A stretch of DNA of 33,164 nucleotides from Candidatus Pelagibacterales bacterium (GCA_016882185.1 VHCC01000001.1:1-33164); one strand, 5' to 3'; positions 8,066-16,026 are shown, counted from the stretch's first letter. Notes: generated from the sequence alone by a model not told the origin. Numbers and translations are program-made.

Positions 8066-9331
8066 TTAACTGATTTGTTCTCCATGTTGAGAAAGATCTA
8101 AACCTTCTTTTTCTTCAGTATCCGAAGCTCTTAAAGGTGTAATCAAATTTACAACTTTTAAAATAATGTAGGTTATAACAGCCGTATAGATTACTGTTAC
8201 AGCAACACCTAATAATTGTAACTTAACTTGATCAAAACCGCCTTCAACTTCTCCTCCAATAGCTTTCGTAACAAACACACCGGTTAAGACTGCTCCAATA
8301 GCTCCACCAAAAGCATGTATGCCAAAAACGTCTAAGGCATCATCGTAGCCAAGTGCACTCTTTAATTTTGTACAAGCAAGGAAACATAATACACCAGCAA
8401 TTAATCCAATCAAAAATGCACTAGTTGGACTTACAAATCCAGCAGCTGGAGTAATTGCAACTAAACCTGCAACAGCACCTGAACACAGTCCAAGAAGACT
8501 TGGTTTTTTCTCGCCAGTAAACCATTCTGCTAACATCCAAGCGATACCTGCGCTTGCTGCAGCAATTTGAGTTACTAACATTGCCATTCCAGCGCTGCCA
8601 TTTGCAGCAACCGCTGAACCAGCATTAAAACCAAACCAACCAACCCAGAGCATAGATGCTCCAATCATTGTTAATGCAACATTATGGGGTCTAACTTTAG
8701 ATTTTCTTTTTCCAATGACAATTGCAGCAACTAATCCTGCAATTCCTGAGTTAATGTGAACTACGGTTCCACCAGCAAAATCTAAAACTCCCATTTTAGA
8801 AAGATAGCCGCCACCCCAAACCATATGACCAATCGGCGCATAAACTAAAATGACCCACAATATTACAAATAAAAATAAAGCACCAAAGTTTATTCTCTCA
8901 ACTATTGATCCACAAATAAGTGCCACTGTAATTATTGCAAAAGTTAATTGGTAGACAACGAATACTGACTCTGGAATCGTCATTGTCAAACCAGCAACCT
9001 CTACTCCTTTAAGGAAAGTTTTTGAAAAGTCGCCAATGAATAAGTTTCCTTCACCAAATGTAAGTGAGTATCCACATATAAACCACATAAGTGTTACAAT
9101 ACATGTGATCATAAATGATTGACTTATTGTTGAGACAACATTCTTTTTACCAACTAAACCTCCGTAAAATAAAGCAAGACCTGGTATAGTCATTAATAAT
9201 ACAAGTGCAGTGCTTGTTAACATCCACGAAGCATCACCAGAATTTAAAACCGGTTTAGCTTGAGCAAAAGCTATACTTGATTGTAATAAAATTGCTAAAA
9301 ACAACGAAATCTTTGATATTAGTTTAATCAT
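8066..9331 (-). CDS. amtB: Ammonium transporter AmtB
   Basis: A 421-residue protein with an N-terminal signal peptide (probable cleavage after AFA near residue 23) and eleven membrane helices, as in AmtB. The twin pore histidines are visible in VVHINSGIAG (H192) and FGIHAFGGAIGA (H339), and the DASWMLTSTALVLLMTIPGLALFYGG opening segment is diagnostic in its parts. It conducts ammonium across the inner membrane and is normally gated by the PII protein encoded just upstream. Its ATG overlaps the glnK stop (ATGA), with a good AGGAGA ribosome site inside glnK at 9341-9346. Confidence 0.96.
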   Translation of the reverse strand: MIKLISKISLFLAILLQSSIAFAQAKPVLNSGDASWMLTSTALVLLMTIPGLALFYGGLVGKKNVVSTISQSFMITCIVTLMWFICGYSLTFGEGNLFIGDFSKTFLKGVEVAGLTMTIPESVFVVYQLTFAIITVALICGSIVERINFGALFLFVILWVILVYAPIGHMVWGGGYLSKMGVLDFAGGTVVHINSGIAGLVAAIVIGKRKSKVRPHNVALTMIGASMLWVGWFGFNAGSAVAANGSAGMAMLVTQIAAASAGIAWMLAEWFTGEKKPSLLGLCSGAVAGLVAITPAAGFVSPTSAFLIGLIAGVLCFLACTKLKSALGYDDALDVFGIHAFGGAIGAVLTGVFVTKAIGGEVEGGFDQVKLQLLGVAVTVIYTAVITYIILKVVNLITPLRASDTEEKEGLDLSQHGEQIS

Positions 9332-9666
9332 ATTGCTTTATCTCCTTTTTCACCTGTTCGAACGCGAATAACTTGGCTCAAATTAGTTACGAAAATTTTT
9401 CCATCACCAATTTTCCCTGTCTTTGCAGTCTTAAGTATAGTCTGCAAAGCTTTTGTATATTTTTTGCTTGATACAGCTATTTCTAGTTTTGTTTTTGGAA
9501 GAAAAGCAACCTCGTATTCAGAACCTCGATAAAATTCTGTGTGACCTTTCTGCCTCCCATATCCTTTAACATCTGTCATCGTCAACCCGTCAACGCCGAT
9601 TTTGTTAAGAGCTTTCTTAACATTATCTGCCTGCTCAGGTTTTATGATTGCAGTAATTAGTTTCAT
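9328..9666 (-). CDS. glnK: Nitrogen regulatory PII protein GlnK/GlnB
   Basis: A 112-residue PII trimer subunit, standard length. It starts MKLITAIIKPEQ. The T-loop GRQKGHTEFYRGSEYEVAFLPK carries Tyr51, the uridylylation site, and the C-terminal signature region has TGKIGDGKIFV (PII_CTER). It senses 2-oxoglutarate and ATP/ADP. Position directly before amtB with a 4-bp overlap is the classic glnK-amtB arrangement, so I prefer glnK over glnB. A strong AGGGAG ribosome site lies 4 nt before the ATG. No sigma-54 type promoter (GG-N10-GC) is seen upstream; a 14-bp motif shared with the neighbouring LysR-like gene is. Confidence 0.93.
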   Translation of the reverse strand: MKLITAIIKPEQADNVKKALNKIGVDGLTMTDVKGYGRQKGHTEFYRGSEYEVAFLPKTKLEIAVSSKKYTKALQTILKTAKTGKIGDGKIFVTNLSQVIRVRTGEKGDKAI

Positions 9667-9670
9667 AATA

Positions 9671-9676
9671 CTCCCT
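9671..9676 (-). promoter_or_regulatory. Strong ribosome binding site of glnK
   Basis: AGGGAG on the minus strand, 4 nt before the ATG at 9666. It is notable because most genes in this window have no recognisable Shine-Dalgarno sequence. Confidence 0.7.
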
Positions 9677-9695
9677 GTTTTGTTTATTTAAATCA

Positions 9696-9708
9696 GTTAT
9701 GGAGTAAC
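9696..9708. promoter_or_regulatory. Dyad GTTA-N5-TAAC upstream of glnK
   Basis: The palindrome GTTATGGAGTAAC lies 30 bp before the glnK start. Its left half, GTTATG, is the same hexamer that begins (on the minus strand) both copies of the 14-bp motif around the LysR-like gene. It may be an operator; chance is possible in AT-rich DNA. Confidence 0.3.
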
Positions 9709-9755
9709 AAAGATTTTTTTTAAAATGAAATGAACATTCAATGATTCAGATATGA

Positions 9756-9769
9756 TCAGAATGCATAAC
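9756..9769 (-). promoter_or_regulatory. 14-bp motif copy 1, upstream of glnK
   Basis: TCAGAATGCATAAC on the plus strand (GTTATGCATTCTGA on the minus). It matches the copy at 10051-10064 at 13 of 14 positions and centres on the palindrome ATGCAT. It lies about 90 bp upstream of the glnK start, between glnK and the LysR-like gene. A binding site of that regulator is a reasonable inference. Confidence 0.4.
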
Positions 9770-9777
9770 CAAAAAAA

Positions 9778-10035
9778 TTAATTTTTTCTAATATTATTTC
9801 TAAATTGATTTAGTTTACTGGAGAAATCATTAACTAAACCTAAAAGTGTATTACCATGCAAAGTTGGTATAACTCCTTTGCTAGTTCTATTAAAAAGTTT
9901 TTGATTTATTTCTTTTTCTAAATCCATCACGGCGCGTGAAAAAGTTGATTGAGATTTATTATCTTGCTTTGATGCTGTTAAAAAACTCCCTGCTTTAGCT
10001 ACTTTTTTAAAAACTTTTAACTTTTCCCAATTCAT
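9778..10035 (-). CDS. LysR-type DNA-binding domain protein without effector domain
   Basis: An 85-residue protein that opens MNWEKLKVFKKVAKAGSF. It continues through a LysR winged helix-turn-helix (recognition region SQSTFSRAVMDLEKEI, wing KLFNRTSKGVIPT) into the start of the linker helix, then stops. Full LysR regulators are about 300 residues; the effector-binding domain is absent and the 111 bp downstream does not encode it. The reading frame is intact and codon use is like its neighbours, so this may be a working mini-regulator rather than a fresh pseudogene. It sits directly upstream of glnK-amtB on the same strand, and a 14-bp motif is repeated before it and before glnK. Target and signal are unknown. 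Confidence 0.75.
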   Translation of the reverse strand: MNWEKLKVFKKVAKAGSFLTASKQDNKSQSTFSRAVMDLEKEINQKLFNRTSKGVIPTLHGNTLLGLVNDFSSKLNQFRNNIRKN

Positions 10036-10050
10036 AAAAAAAATTTATAT

Positions 10051-10064
10051 TCAAAATGCATAAC
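10051..10064 (-). promoter_or_regulatory. 14-bp motif copy 2, upstream of the LysR-like gene
   Basis: TCAAAATGCATAAC on the plus strand, 16-29 bp before the start of the LysR-like gene. It differs by one base from the copy at 9756-9769. The position would suit autorepression. Confidence 0.4.
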
Positions 10065-10095
10065 TAGCTAATGCAATGTTGGAAAATGAGCTATG

Positions 10096-10647
10096 CTAAT
10101 TAACTTTAAAGCTGCCTAAAAATTTATAGGATCTATCCACTATGATCATCTCACCTGAATTTGCAAATTTATCAACTAATCCTTGAATTGTTGTATGATG
10201 GGCAACAAATATATAATTTTTGTTCTTATCAAGTTTTTCTATAAACTCTTTTGTTCTTTTTATATAAGCAGGAGTTTTGCTTGAATCTGCAAAGGTAGAA
10301 TTTAAACTAGAAAAAGTTTCAAAATTTTTAAATGCGTGCTTTGCTGTATCTTTGCATCTGCAGTATTCGGAAGAATAAACTTTCTCAAAAGGAATATTAT
10401 TTTTTACAAAAAATTCACCCATGCGCTTAGCTTGCTCAATTCCATTTGACGATAAATTTCTTTGGGTTTTACAATCATTTATATTAAAATTTGCAGGGTC
10501 TCCCGTTCCAGGAGCATCTGAATGGCGAATAAGAATTAATTTTCCCCCCTCTTTTAATTCTTTGATAATTTTTGTCTCATCCGCAAAAGCTGGAAAAAAA
10601 CTTGCTAAGGTTAATAAACATACTAAAAATATCGATCTTACTTGCAT
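10096..10647 (-). CDS. Exported histidine phosphatase family protein
   Basis: A 183-residue protein with a signal peptide (cleavage likely after AFA at 22). It shows the histidine phosphatase fold: LILIRHSDAPGTGDP places R41 and the phospho-accepting H42, R97 follows in YCRCKD, and the second catalytic histidine is H150 in FVAHHTT. The usual RHG reads RHS here; the APGTGDPxxF and CxTQRNLSxxG pattern marks a periplasmic subgroup of this family common in proteobacteria. A phosphomonoesterase in the periplasm is likely, substrate unknown. It is upstream of the LysR-like gene (60 bp) on the same strand. Confidence 0.85.
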   Translation of the reverse strand: MQVRSIFLVCLLTLASFFPAFADETKIIKELKEGGKLILIRHSDAPGTGDPANFNINDCKTQRNLSSNGIEQAKRMGEFFVKNNIPFEKVYSSEYCRCKDTAKHAFKNFETFSSLNSTFADSSKTPAYIKRTKEFIEKLDKNKNYIFVAHHTTIQGLVDKFANSGEMIIVDRSYKFLGSFKVN

Positions 10648-10704
10648 TATATTAGTCTAGCGGTTGACTTCGAATAGTCATAATTAATAATTAATCTAAA
10701 AAAA

Positions 10705-10839
10705 ATGACAAAATATTTAATTACTTTAATTGTTTTTTTAATTGCAGCAATGTTTTTTCTTTATTTTAGAGTAAAAAAACAAAACAAGGTTAGAGAATTA
10801 AAAAGAGATCCTAGAACAGGAACTTTTACAGATATTTAA
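10705..10839 (+). CDS. Small single-span membrane protein (44 residues)
   Basis: A short ORF with an ATG at 10705: MTKYLITLIVFLIAAMFFLY, then FRVKKQNKVRELKRDPRTG and TFTDI. It has one membrane helix (about residues 4-21) with a basic cytoplasmic tail ending in a distinctive RDPRTGTFTDI. The layout (N-terminal helix, positive residues just after it, a tail that looks conserved) supports a real gene. It fills the gap between the histidine phosphatase and the DUF2721 gene, 24 bp before the latter on the same strand. Function unknown. Confidence 0.6.
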   Translation: MTKYLITLIVFLIAAMFFLYFRVKKQNKVRELKRDPRTGTFTDI

Positions 10840-10863
10840 AAAATTTATATTTTTTAAAATTTA

Positions 10864-11292
10864 ATGGAAAACTTCATTATTTATCCAGCGTTATTATTTC
10901 CTGCTATTCCATTAATGATGACTAATTTTACTCATCGTTACAATAGCTGCGCTGCATTAGTTAGAAAGATTCATGCTGAGATTATTGAAAAAAAAATAGA
11001 TACAAAAGATGTAATGGGTAGACGTTATATTGCCCAGATCAAAACTCTTACTTACAGAATTAAACTTATAAAACTTATTCAAACATTATCTGGATTAGCT
11101 CTCTTCACAAATTTACTTACTATTTTTTTTGGATACATTGAAGAGTCAAATATCTCGTTAAATTGTTTTGGTATAGCTGTTGGACTATTTGGAATTGCAA
11201 TAATTCTTTTTATAATAGAAGTTCAAATGTCTGCTAGAGCGCTAGAATATCATTTAACTGATTTAAAAGATAAAGAAGATAATATTTTTTAA
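10864..11292 (+). CDS. DUF2721 family membrane protein
   Basis: A 142-residue protein. It opens with YPALLFPAIPLMMTNFTHRY, followed by a charged segment (residues 33-70), then two membrane helices (about 77-95 and 102-122), and a charged tail. The FPAIPLLxxxxTxRxxxLxxLxR opening is the DUF2721 pattern. Function unknown. Its stop and the next gene's start share one base (TAATG), so the two are translationally coupled. Confidence 0.7.
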   Translation: MENFIIYPALLFPAIPLMMTNFTHRYNSCAALVRKIHAEIIEKKIDTKDVMGRRYIAQIKTLTYRIKLIKLIQTLSGLALFTNLLTIFFGYIEESNISLNCFGIAVGLFGIAIILFIIEVQMSARALEYHLTDLKDKEDNIF

Positions 11293-11954
11293 TGTTGCTT
11301 AAAAGGTTAAGTCTTGGATTATTTATTATTCCAAGTGTGACAATTATTCTTTGTCTATTTATAACAATATATCTAAATATTTTAGACATCTGTAATCCGT
11401 TTATAAATGGATGTTATTCAATAAGTCGAGTTGGTAGGTCCTATCCTGCAGTTTTATTATTTAAACCTATGATGATCATTACTATAATTTTAATGATCAC
11501 ATATTTTTTTGAACATTATAGGATTTTTAAAAAGTTCTTATTAAATAAAATATATTTAAATTTAATATTATTATCAGGCTTAGTCTCAAGCTTTGCCTTA
11601 TTAGTTTATGTAATTTTTTTAGGCGTTGAGGGATCAGGGATATGGAGATTTATGCGAAGGGGCGGAATTTTTATTTATATTATTTCTCTAATCATTTCAC
11701 AATTCTTAATAATTTTAACTTACATTAAAATAAAAAATGACTATCAAGTCATTATTTCAAGTAAAATTGTAAATATTAATTTTTGTTATAACGTATTACT
11801 AATTACATGTGGAATTATAATAATTTTATTAATAGATATTTTTTCTTTTACAACGTCCTGGCACGTTAAAAATATAATTCAGTGGAATTACTTTTTGTTA
11901 ATGAACTTATTTTTTTTAAATACTTATTTTACTTGGAAAAAATTAGATAAATAA
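11292..11954 (+). CDS. Polytopic membrane protein, possibly Frag1/PGAP2-like
   Basis: A 220-residue protein with about six membrane helices. The short loop CNPFINGCYSISRVGR (about residues 33-48) with two cysteines, the GVEGSGIWRFMRRGG stretch after helix 3, and IQWNYFLLMNLFFL in the last helices resemble the Frag1/DRAM/Sfk1 family (PGAP2-like lipid-remodelling and stress proteins). I recall bacterial members, but the match is from pattern memory and is not certain. The gene overlaps the DUF2721 gene by 1 bp and so probably works with it. If the family call is wrong, this is simply an unknown membrane protein. Confidence 0.45.
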   Translation: MLLKRLSLGLFIIPSVTIILCLFITIYLNILDICNPFINGCYSISRVGRSYPAVLLFKPMMIITIILMITYFFEHYRIFKKFLLNKIYLNLILLSGLVSSFALLVYVIFLGVEGSGIWRFMRRGGIFIYIISLIISQFLIILTYIKIKNDYQVIISSKIVNINFCYNVLLITCGIIIILLIDIFSFTTSWHVKNIIQWNYFLLMNLFFLNTYFTWKKLDK

Positions 11955-12031
11955 TTTTTTAATGCGACAAATTGAGTTTGGAGTTATTTTTTTTCTTTAA
12001 AATCAATCACTATTCCTACTAAATTAGTATG

Positions 12032-12082
12032 GATTTAAGTATATTTTATTTAGGTTTAATTTATAAAAGTTTGACTTAAATC
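12032..12082. repeat. Inverted repeat upstream of the iron-binding protein gene
   Basis: GATTTAAGT (12032-12040) is matched by ACTTAAATC (12074-12082), 33 bp apart, in the 176-bp spacer before the iron transporter. It ends about 50 bp before the start codon at 12131. It could be an operator pair or chance; I see no clear Fur, RirA or Irr consensus. Apart from this the spacer shows nothing recognisable. Confidence 0.3.
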
Positions 12083-12130
12083 TTTAATTACATTAGCAAC
12101 TTCTTTTCGTTCAAACCTCTAAAAAAAACC

Positions 12131-13159
12131 ATGTTAAAAAAAAAAGCTTTTTTTTTCATTTTTATATTTCAAATTATTCTTCAATCCACAGCTCTCTCTA
12201 AAGAAGTAAATATATTTACGTCCAGACATTATGAATCTGACATTAAATTATATGAAATATTTAGAAAAAATACAGGCATAAAAGTTAATATTATTTCAGG
12301 CGAAGCAAAAGCTTTAGAAAAAAGAATAATAGAAGAAGGAAAAAGTTCAAAGGCTGATGTTTTTATAACTGTCGATGCTGGTGCTTTAGGGTCAGCGCAC
12401 GATAAAGGAATATTTCAAGAAATTAAATCAAAAACATTAGAAACATCAATACCAAAAAATTTTAGAACTAGTCATTGGGTTGGAATAACAAAGCGAGCAA
12501 GAGTAATTTATTATAACCCAGAAAAAGTTACTTCTGAAGATTTAAAAAATTTATCGTATGAAGATTTATCTAGCGAAAAATGGAAAAATAGAATTGCTAT
12601 TAGACCATCTAGCAACATATACAATATATCCCTTGTTTCATCTATTATCGAAAATCAAGGTGTGGAAAAAACTGAAATATGGCTCAAGGGATTTGTAAAA
12701 AATTTTTCCAGAGAACCAATGGGTGATGATAGAGCTCAAATTTTAGCGGTTGCTGCTAAAGAAGCGGATATAGCCGTAGCAAATTCATATTATATTGCCA
12801 TTATGCTATCTGGAGAAAAGGGTGAAGAGCAAAAAAAAGCTGCAAAAAAAGTAAAGGTACATTTTCCAAATCAAAATAATAGAGGTACCCATATGAATAT
12901 TAGTGGGGCTGGGATTTTAAAAAATGCCCCAAACAAAGAAAATGCTAGAAAATTTATAGAATTTTTATTGTCTAAAGAAGCTCAGCAACACATAGTCAAC
13001 AATACCTATGAATACCCGATGATTAAGGGTGTTAAATTAAATCCATTAATTGAACAATTTGGAAGTGAGTTTAAACAAGACATGACTACTAAAGTTGATT
13101 CATATTTTAAAAATCAAAGTAAAGCTTTGGAAATTATGAAGATATCTGGATGGAGATAG
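12131..13159 (+). CDS. futA: Ferric iron ABC transporter, periplasmic binding protein
   Basis: A 342-residue protein with a signal peptide (hydrophobic residues 6-18, cleavage near ALS at 23). EVNIFTSRHYESD opens the mature chain, ADVFITVDAGALG follows, and ANSYYIAIML holds the tyrosine pair (Y220, Y221) that binds ferric iron in the FutA/FbpA/SfuA family. An HY near residue 34 also fits the metal site. It captures Fe3+ in the periplasm for the permease and ATPase that follow. A 106-bp gap with a small hairpin separates it from the permease, so it may be made in excess over the membrane subunits. The symbol follows FutA; afuA, fbpA, idiA or sfuA are equivalent names. Confidence 0.9.
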   Translation: MLKKKAFFFIFIFQIILQSTALSKEVNIFTSRHYESDIKLYEIFRKNTGIKVNIISGEAKALEKRIIEEGKSSKADVFITVDAGALGSAHDKGIFQEIKSKTLETSIPKNFRTSHWVGITKRARVIYYNPEKVTSEDLKNLSYEDLSSEKWKNRIAIRPSSNIYNISLVSSIIENQGVEKTEIWLKGFVKNFSREPMGDDRAQILAVAAKEADIAVANSYYIAIMLSGEKGEEQKKAAKKVKVHFPNQNNRGTHMNISGAGILKNAPNKENARKFIEFLLSKEAQQHIVNNTYEYPMIKGVKLNPLIEQFGSEFKQDMTTKVDSYFKNQSKALEIMKISGWR

Positions 13160-13187
13160 TCATTATCCACACTGTAATTTAAAAATG

Positions 13188-13208
13188 ATTATCTTATAGA
13201 GAGATAAT
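13188..13208 (+). other. Hairpin between binding protein and permease genes
   Basis: ATTATCT, a 7-base loop, then AGATAAT, about 30 bp after the stop of the binding protein gene, followed by T-rich DNA. Such a stem would protect or end the upstream message and could explain lower expression of the permease. The stem is all weak pairs except one, so it is tentative. Confidence 0.35.
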
Positions 13209-13265
13209 AAAATTCATCTTATTTTTGATAATTTTTTAAAACTTTACTAATATAAATTGTATCTA

Positions 13266-14885
13266 ATGAAAAATCTTAATAATAAAATTTGGTTTATTTT
13301 GCCATTTATAATTTCATTATTGGTTTTTATTCCAATCGCAATTATCATTTATAGTTTTTTTTTAGAAACTTCTGACTATATATCACTATTATCTAAAACT
13401 TATTTATTAAATTATCTTGTCCAAACATTTATATTATTAATAAGTGTTATCTTTTTAACGTCTATATTAGGTATTGGTAGCGCATATTTTGTAACTTTCT
13501 ATAAATTTCCTGGTTGTAATTTTTTTTCATGGTCCTTAATATTATCATTTGCAATTCCTGGATATATCTATGCTTATTCTTTAAATGCTTTTTTCTCAAA
13601 TTACGGCGTTGGATATACTTTATTAAATTTTATTTATAGTGGCATAAATTATAATGAAGTAATTCCAAAGATTAACGGAATAAAAGGTGCTATAATATCT
13701 TTATCATTTTCATTATTCGTATACGTTTATTTAATAGTTAGAATTTCATTTAACTATCAATCTCAAAATATGATTGATGCGGCAAAAAATCTTGGCTTTG
13801 GACCGATAAAGATTTTTACTAGAATTTTGCTGCCAGCAGCAAGACCTGGAATTATCGTTGGATTGTCACTAGTTGGAATGGAAGTTCTTTCTGATTTTGG
13901 AACCGTATCTTTTTTTAGTGTTAATACTTTAACATTAGCAATTTATGATAGTTGGTTAATTTACGATGATTTAACTACAGCAAATCAATTCTCTTTCTAT
14001 TTAATATTGTTTATTTTTTTATTTTTCTTTATTGAGAATTATACTCGTAGTAGGTCAAAATTTCATACTCCATCAAAAAGTTTTAAAGATATTAAAAAAA
14101 TTACTTTGAAAGGAAATAAGGCTCGTTTTGTGACTTTGTTTTTTTTCTTAATATTTTTTTGCTCATTTATTTTTCCTTTAATGCAGATGATATATTGGAT
14201 TGTTAAGTTCCCAAAATTTTACGGTGTATTTGAATTTATGGAAATTTTTCTTAACACTTTATATTTAATCTCGATAAGTACCTCGATATTGATAATATTT
14301 TCATTAATAATTAATTATGGAATACGATTAAACCAAAACTCTTTATTAAGTTATTTAACAATTATATGTACATCAGGGTATGCAATTCCTGGTGTTATTA
14401 TGGCCGTAACATTGCTGACATTTTTTTCTTATTTTTCAGAAATTATTGAAAAACTGTTTTACTTAAATAATATAAAAAACTTTTTTATTGGAACGACTTT
14501 TGCATTATTTGTTGCATATTTTATTAGATTCTTTTCTTTAGCCGTTAATGGGATTAAGTCAGGTTATGAAAAATTGAATACATCTATGGACTCAGCTTCT
14601 GCGATGTTAGGTTTCTCAAAACTTAAAACATTTAAGAAAATACATTTAAGTTTCTTAAAAAAAAATTTAATTTTAATTAGTCTTTTAATTGCTATTGATA
14701 TTATCAAAGAACTTCCAATGACATTAATTCTGCGACCTTATAACTTTGAAACTTTTGCAACTAAAGCATATTATTACGCGTCACAAGATTTGGTCGAACT
14801 AGCTAGTACGCCAAGTTTATTATTAGTATTGATTACAAGTTTTTTAATATTAATACTAAAACGTTTTATTCTAAAAGATTTTTAA
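13266..14885 (+). CDS. futB: Ferric iron ABC transporter, fused permease
   Basis: A 539-residue membrane protein with two homologous permease halves, the FbpB/SfuB/FutB form. Each half has an EAA loop contacting the ATPase: DAAKNLGFGPIKIFTRILLP and, in the second half, DSASAMLGFSKLKTFKKIHL. About 12 membrane helices are predicted. An in-frame TTG at 13257 would add three residues, but the ATG at 13266 (MKNLNNKIWF) is the better start. It forms the inner-membrane channel for Fe3+, fed by the upstream binding protein. The neighbouring ATPase starts 54 bp later. Confidence 0.9.
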   Translation: MKNLNNKIWFILPFIISLLVFIPIAIIIYSFFLETSDYISLLSKTYLLNYLVQTFILLISVIFLTSILGIGSAYFVTFYKFPGCNFFSWSLILSFAIPGYIYAYSLNAFFSNYGVGYTLLNFIYSGINYNEVIPKINGIKGAIISLSFSLFVYVYLIVRISFNYQSQNMIDAAKNLGFGPIKIFTRILLPAARPGIIVGLSLVGMEVLSDFGTVSFFSVNTLTLAIYDSWLIYDDLTTANQFSFYLILFIFLFFFIENYTRSRSKFHTPSKSFKDIKKITLKGNKARFVTLFFFLIFFCSFIFPLMQMIYWIVKFPKFYGVFEFMEIFLNTLYLISISTSILIIFSLIINYGIRLNQNSLLSYLTIICTSGYAIPGVIMAVTLLTFFSYFSEIIEKLFYLNNIKNFFIGTTFALFVAYFIRFFSLAVNGIKSGYEKLNTSMDSASAMLGFSKLKTFKKIHLSFLKKNLILISLLIAIDIIKELPMTLILRPYNFETFATKAYYYASQDLVELASTPSLLLVLITSFLILILKRFILKDF

Positions 14886-14939
14886 AATGCTTATTATAAA
14901 AAAATTAATTAATTTTAAAAAAATATTAGCGAGACTAAA

Positions 14940-15992
14940 ATGAATTTTTTTGAATATAAAAATGTTGATTTTTCAAATTCAAAAAATATCATTCTTGAAA
15001 ATGTTTCCTTTTCAATAAAAAACAAAGGTCAGACTATTTGTCTGCTTGGGCCATCGGGGGTAGGCAAAACTACAATTTTGAGAACTATAGCTGGGTTAAA
15101 ATATATTAGTAATGGAGAAATTATTTTAAATAAAAAAATATTATCAAATAATAAAATTTTTATTGAGCCTGAAAAAAGAAATGTTTCTTTAAGTTTTCAA
15201 GACAATGCACTTTTTCCACATTTTGATATTGAAAAAAATATAAAATTAGCAATTTCAAAAAATAATAATGGCCCCCTATTTTTTTCAACAGATGAGTTAA
15301 TGGATCTTTTTTTTATAAAACACTTAAAAAAAAAATATCCACATGAAGTTAGTGCAGGGGAAGCCCAGCGAGCGTGTGTTATAAGATCTATAAGTAAGAA
15401 TCCTGACCTTTTATTATTAGATGAACCTTTTGCCAATTTAGATCACAATCTTAAAGAAATAATTCAAAAAAACTTAAAAGATATTTTAAAAAAAACTTTT
15501 ATTACTACAATAATTGTAACACATGATAAAAATGAGGCATTTTATTTCGGTGATTATTGTGGTGTTCTATTAAATAAAAAATTTGAACAATTCGATACTC
15601 CTTTTAACCTTCATTATAAACCGCAAACAAAAAAGATTTTAGAATTTTTTAATAGAGGAACACTTATTCCTGTTAAATTCATAAAAAAGAATACTTTGTA
15701 CAATGATGATCTAGGTGAAATTAATGCTGAAGTTCCAACTACTTTCTCAATAAATCAATCCTTTGAAATTCTTATTCAACCTGAAGATTTACATTTTGAT
15801 GAATCTAGTAATTTGCAATTAGAAATTATTGATAGAAAATTTAATGGATCAAATTCAATTTATGTTTTAAATACCAAAAATAATAATAAAATATCAGCGT
15901 CCGTTATTTCAGATCATTATCGTATTCTTGAGGAAAATAAAAAATTTGGAATTAAAAAACCTATATACATAAGCAATTTAATTTGTTTTTAA
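14940..15992 (+). CDS. futC: Ferric iron ABC transporter, ATP-binding protein
   Basis: A 350-residue ATPase of the FbpC/FutC type. Walker A is GPSGVGKTT (residues 37-45), the Q-loop glutamine Q87, Walker B LLLLDEP (157-163), and the H-loop histidine H195 in IIVTHDKNEA. The signature motif reads VSAGEAQR (137-144) where LSGGQ/EQQR is usual, an S-A-G-E variant. The C-terminal part from about 240 is a regulatory domain (TOBE-like), with LIQPEDLHFDES. It powers the importer with the two preceding genes. The next gene, mbfA, starts 34 bp later with no terminator between. Confidence 0.92.
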   Translation: MNFFEYKNVDFSNSKNIILENVSFSIKNKGQTICLLGPSGVGKTTILRTIAGLKYISNGEIILNKKILSNNKIFIEPEKRNVSLSFQDNALFPHFDIEKNIKLAISKNNNGPLFFSTDELMDLFFIKHLKKKYPHEVSAGEAQRACVIRSISKNPDLLLLDEPFANLDHNLKEIIQKNLKDILKKTFITTIIVTHDKNEAFYFGDYCGVLLNKKFEQFDTPFNLHYKPQTKKILEFFNRGTLIPVKFIKKNTLYNDDLGEINAEVPTTFSINQSFEILIQPEDLHFDESSNLQLEIIDRKFNGSNSIYVLNTKNNNKISASVISDHYRILEENKKFGIKKPIYISNLICF

Positions 15993-16026
15993 TGCATAAT
16001 ATAAAAATGATAAAATACTAATAAAA

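Noticed and set aside
10421..10660. 79-residue plus-strand ORF
   Set aside because: Antisense to the histidine phosphatase, whose catalytic motifs are intact.
15991..15999. AATGCATAA after futC, resembling the mini-LysR motif
   Set aside because: Only 9 bases match and the flanks differ; likely chance in AT-rich DNA.
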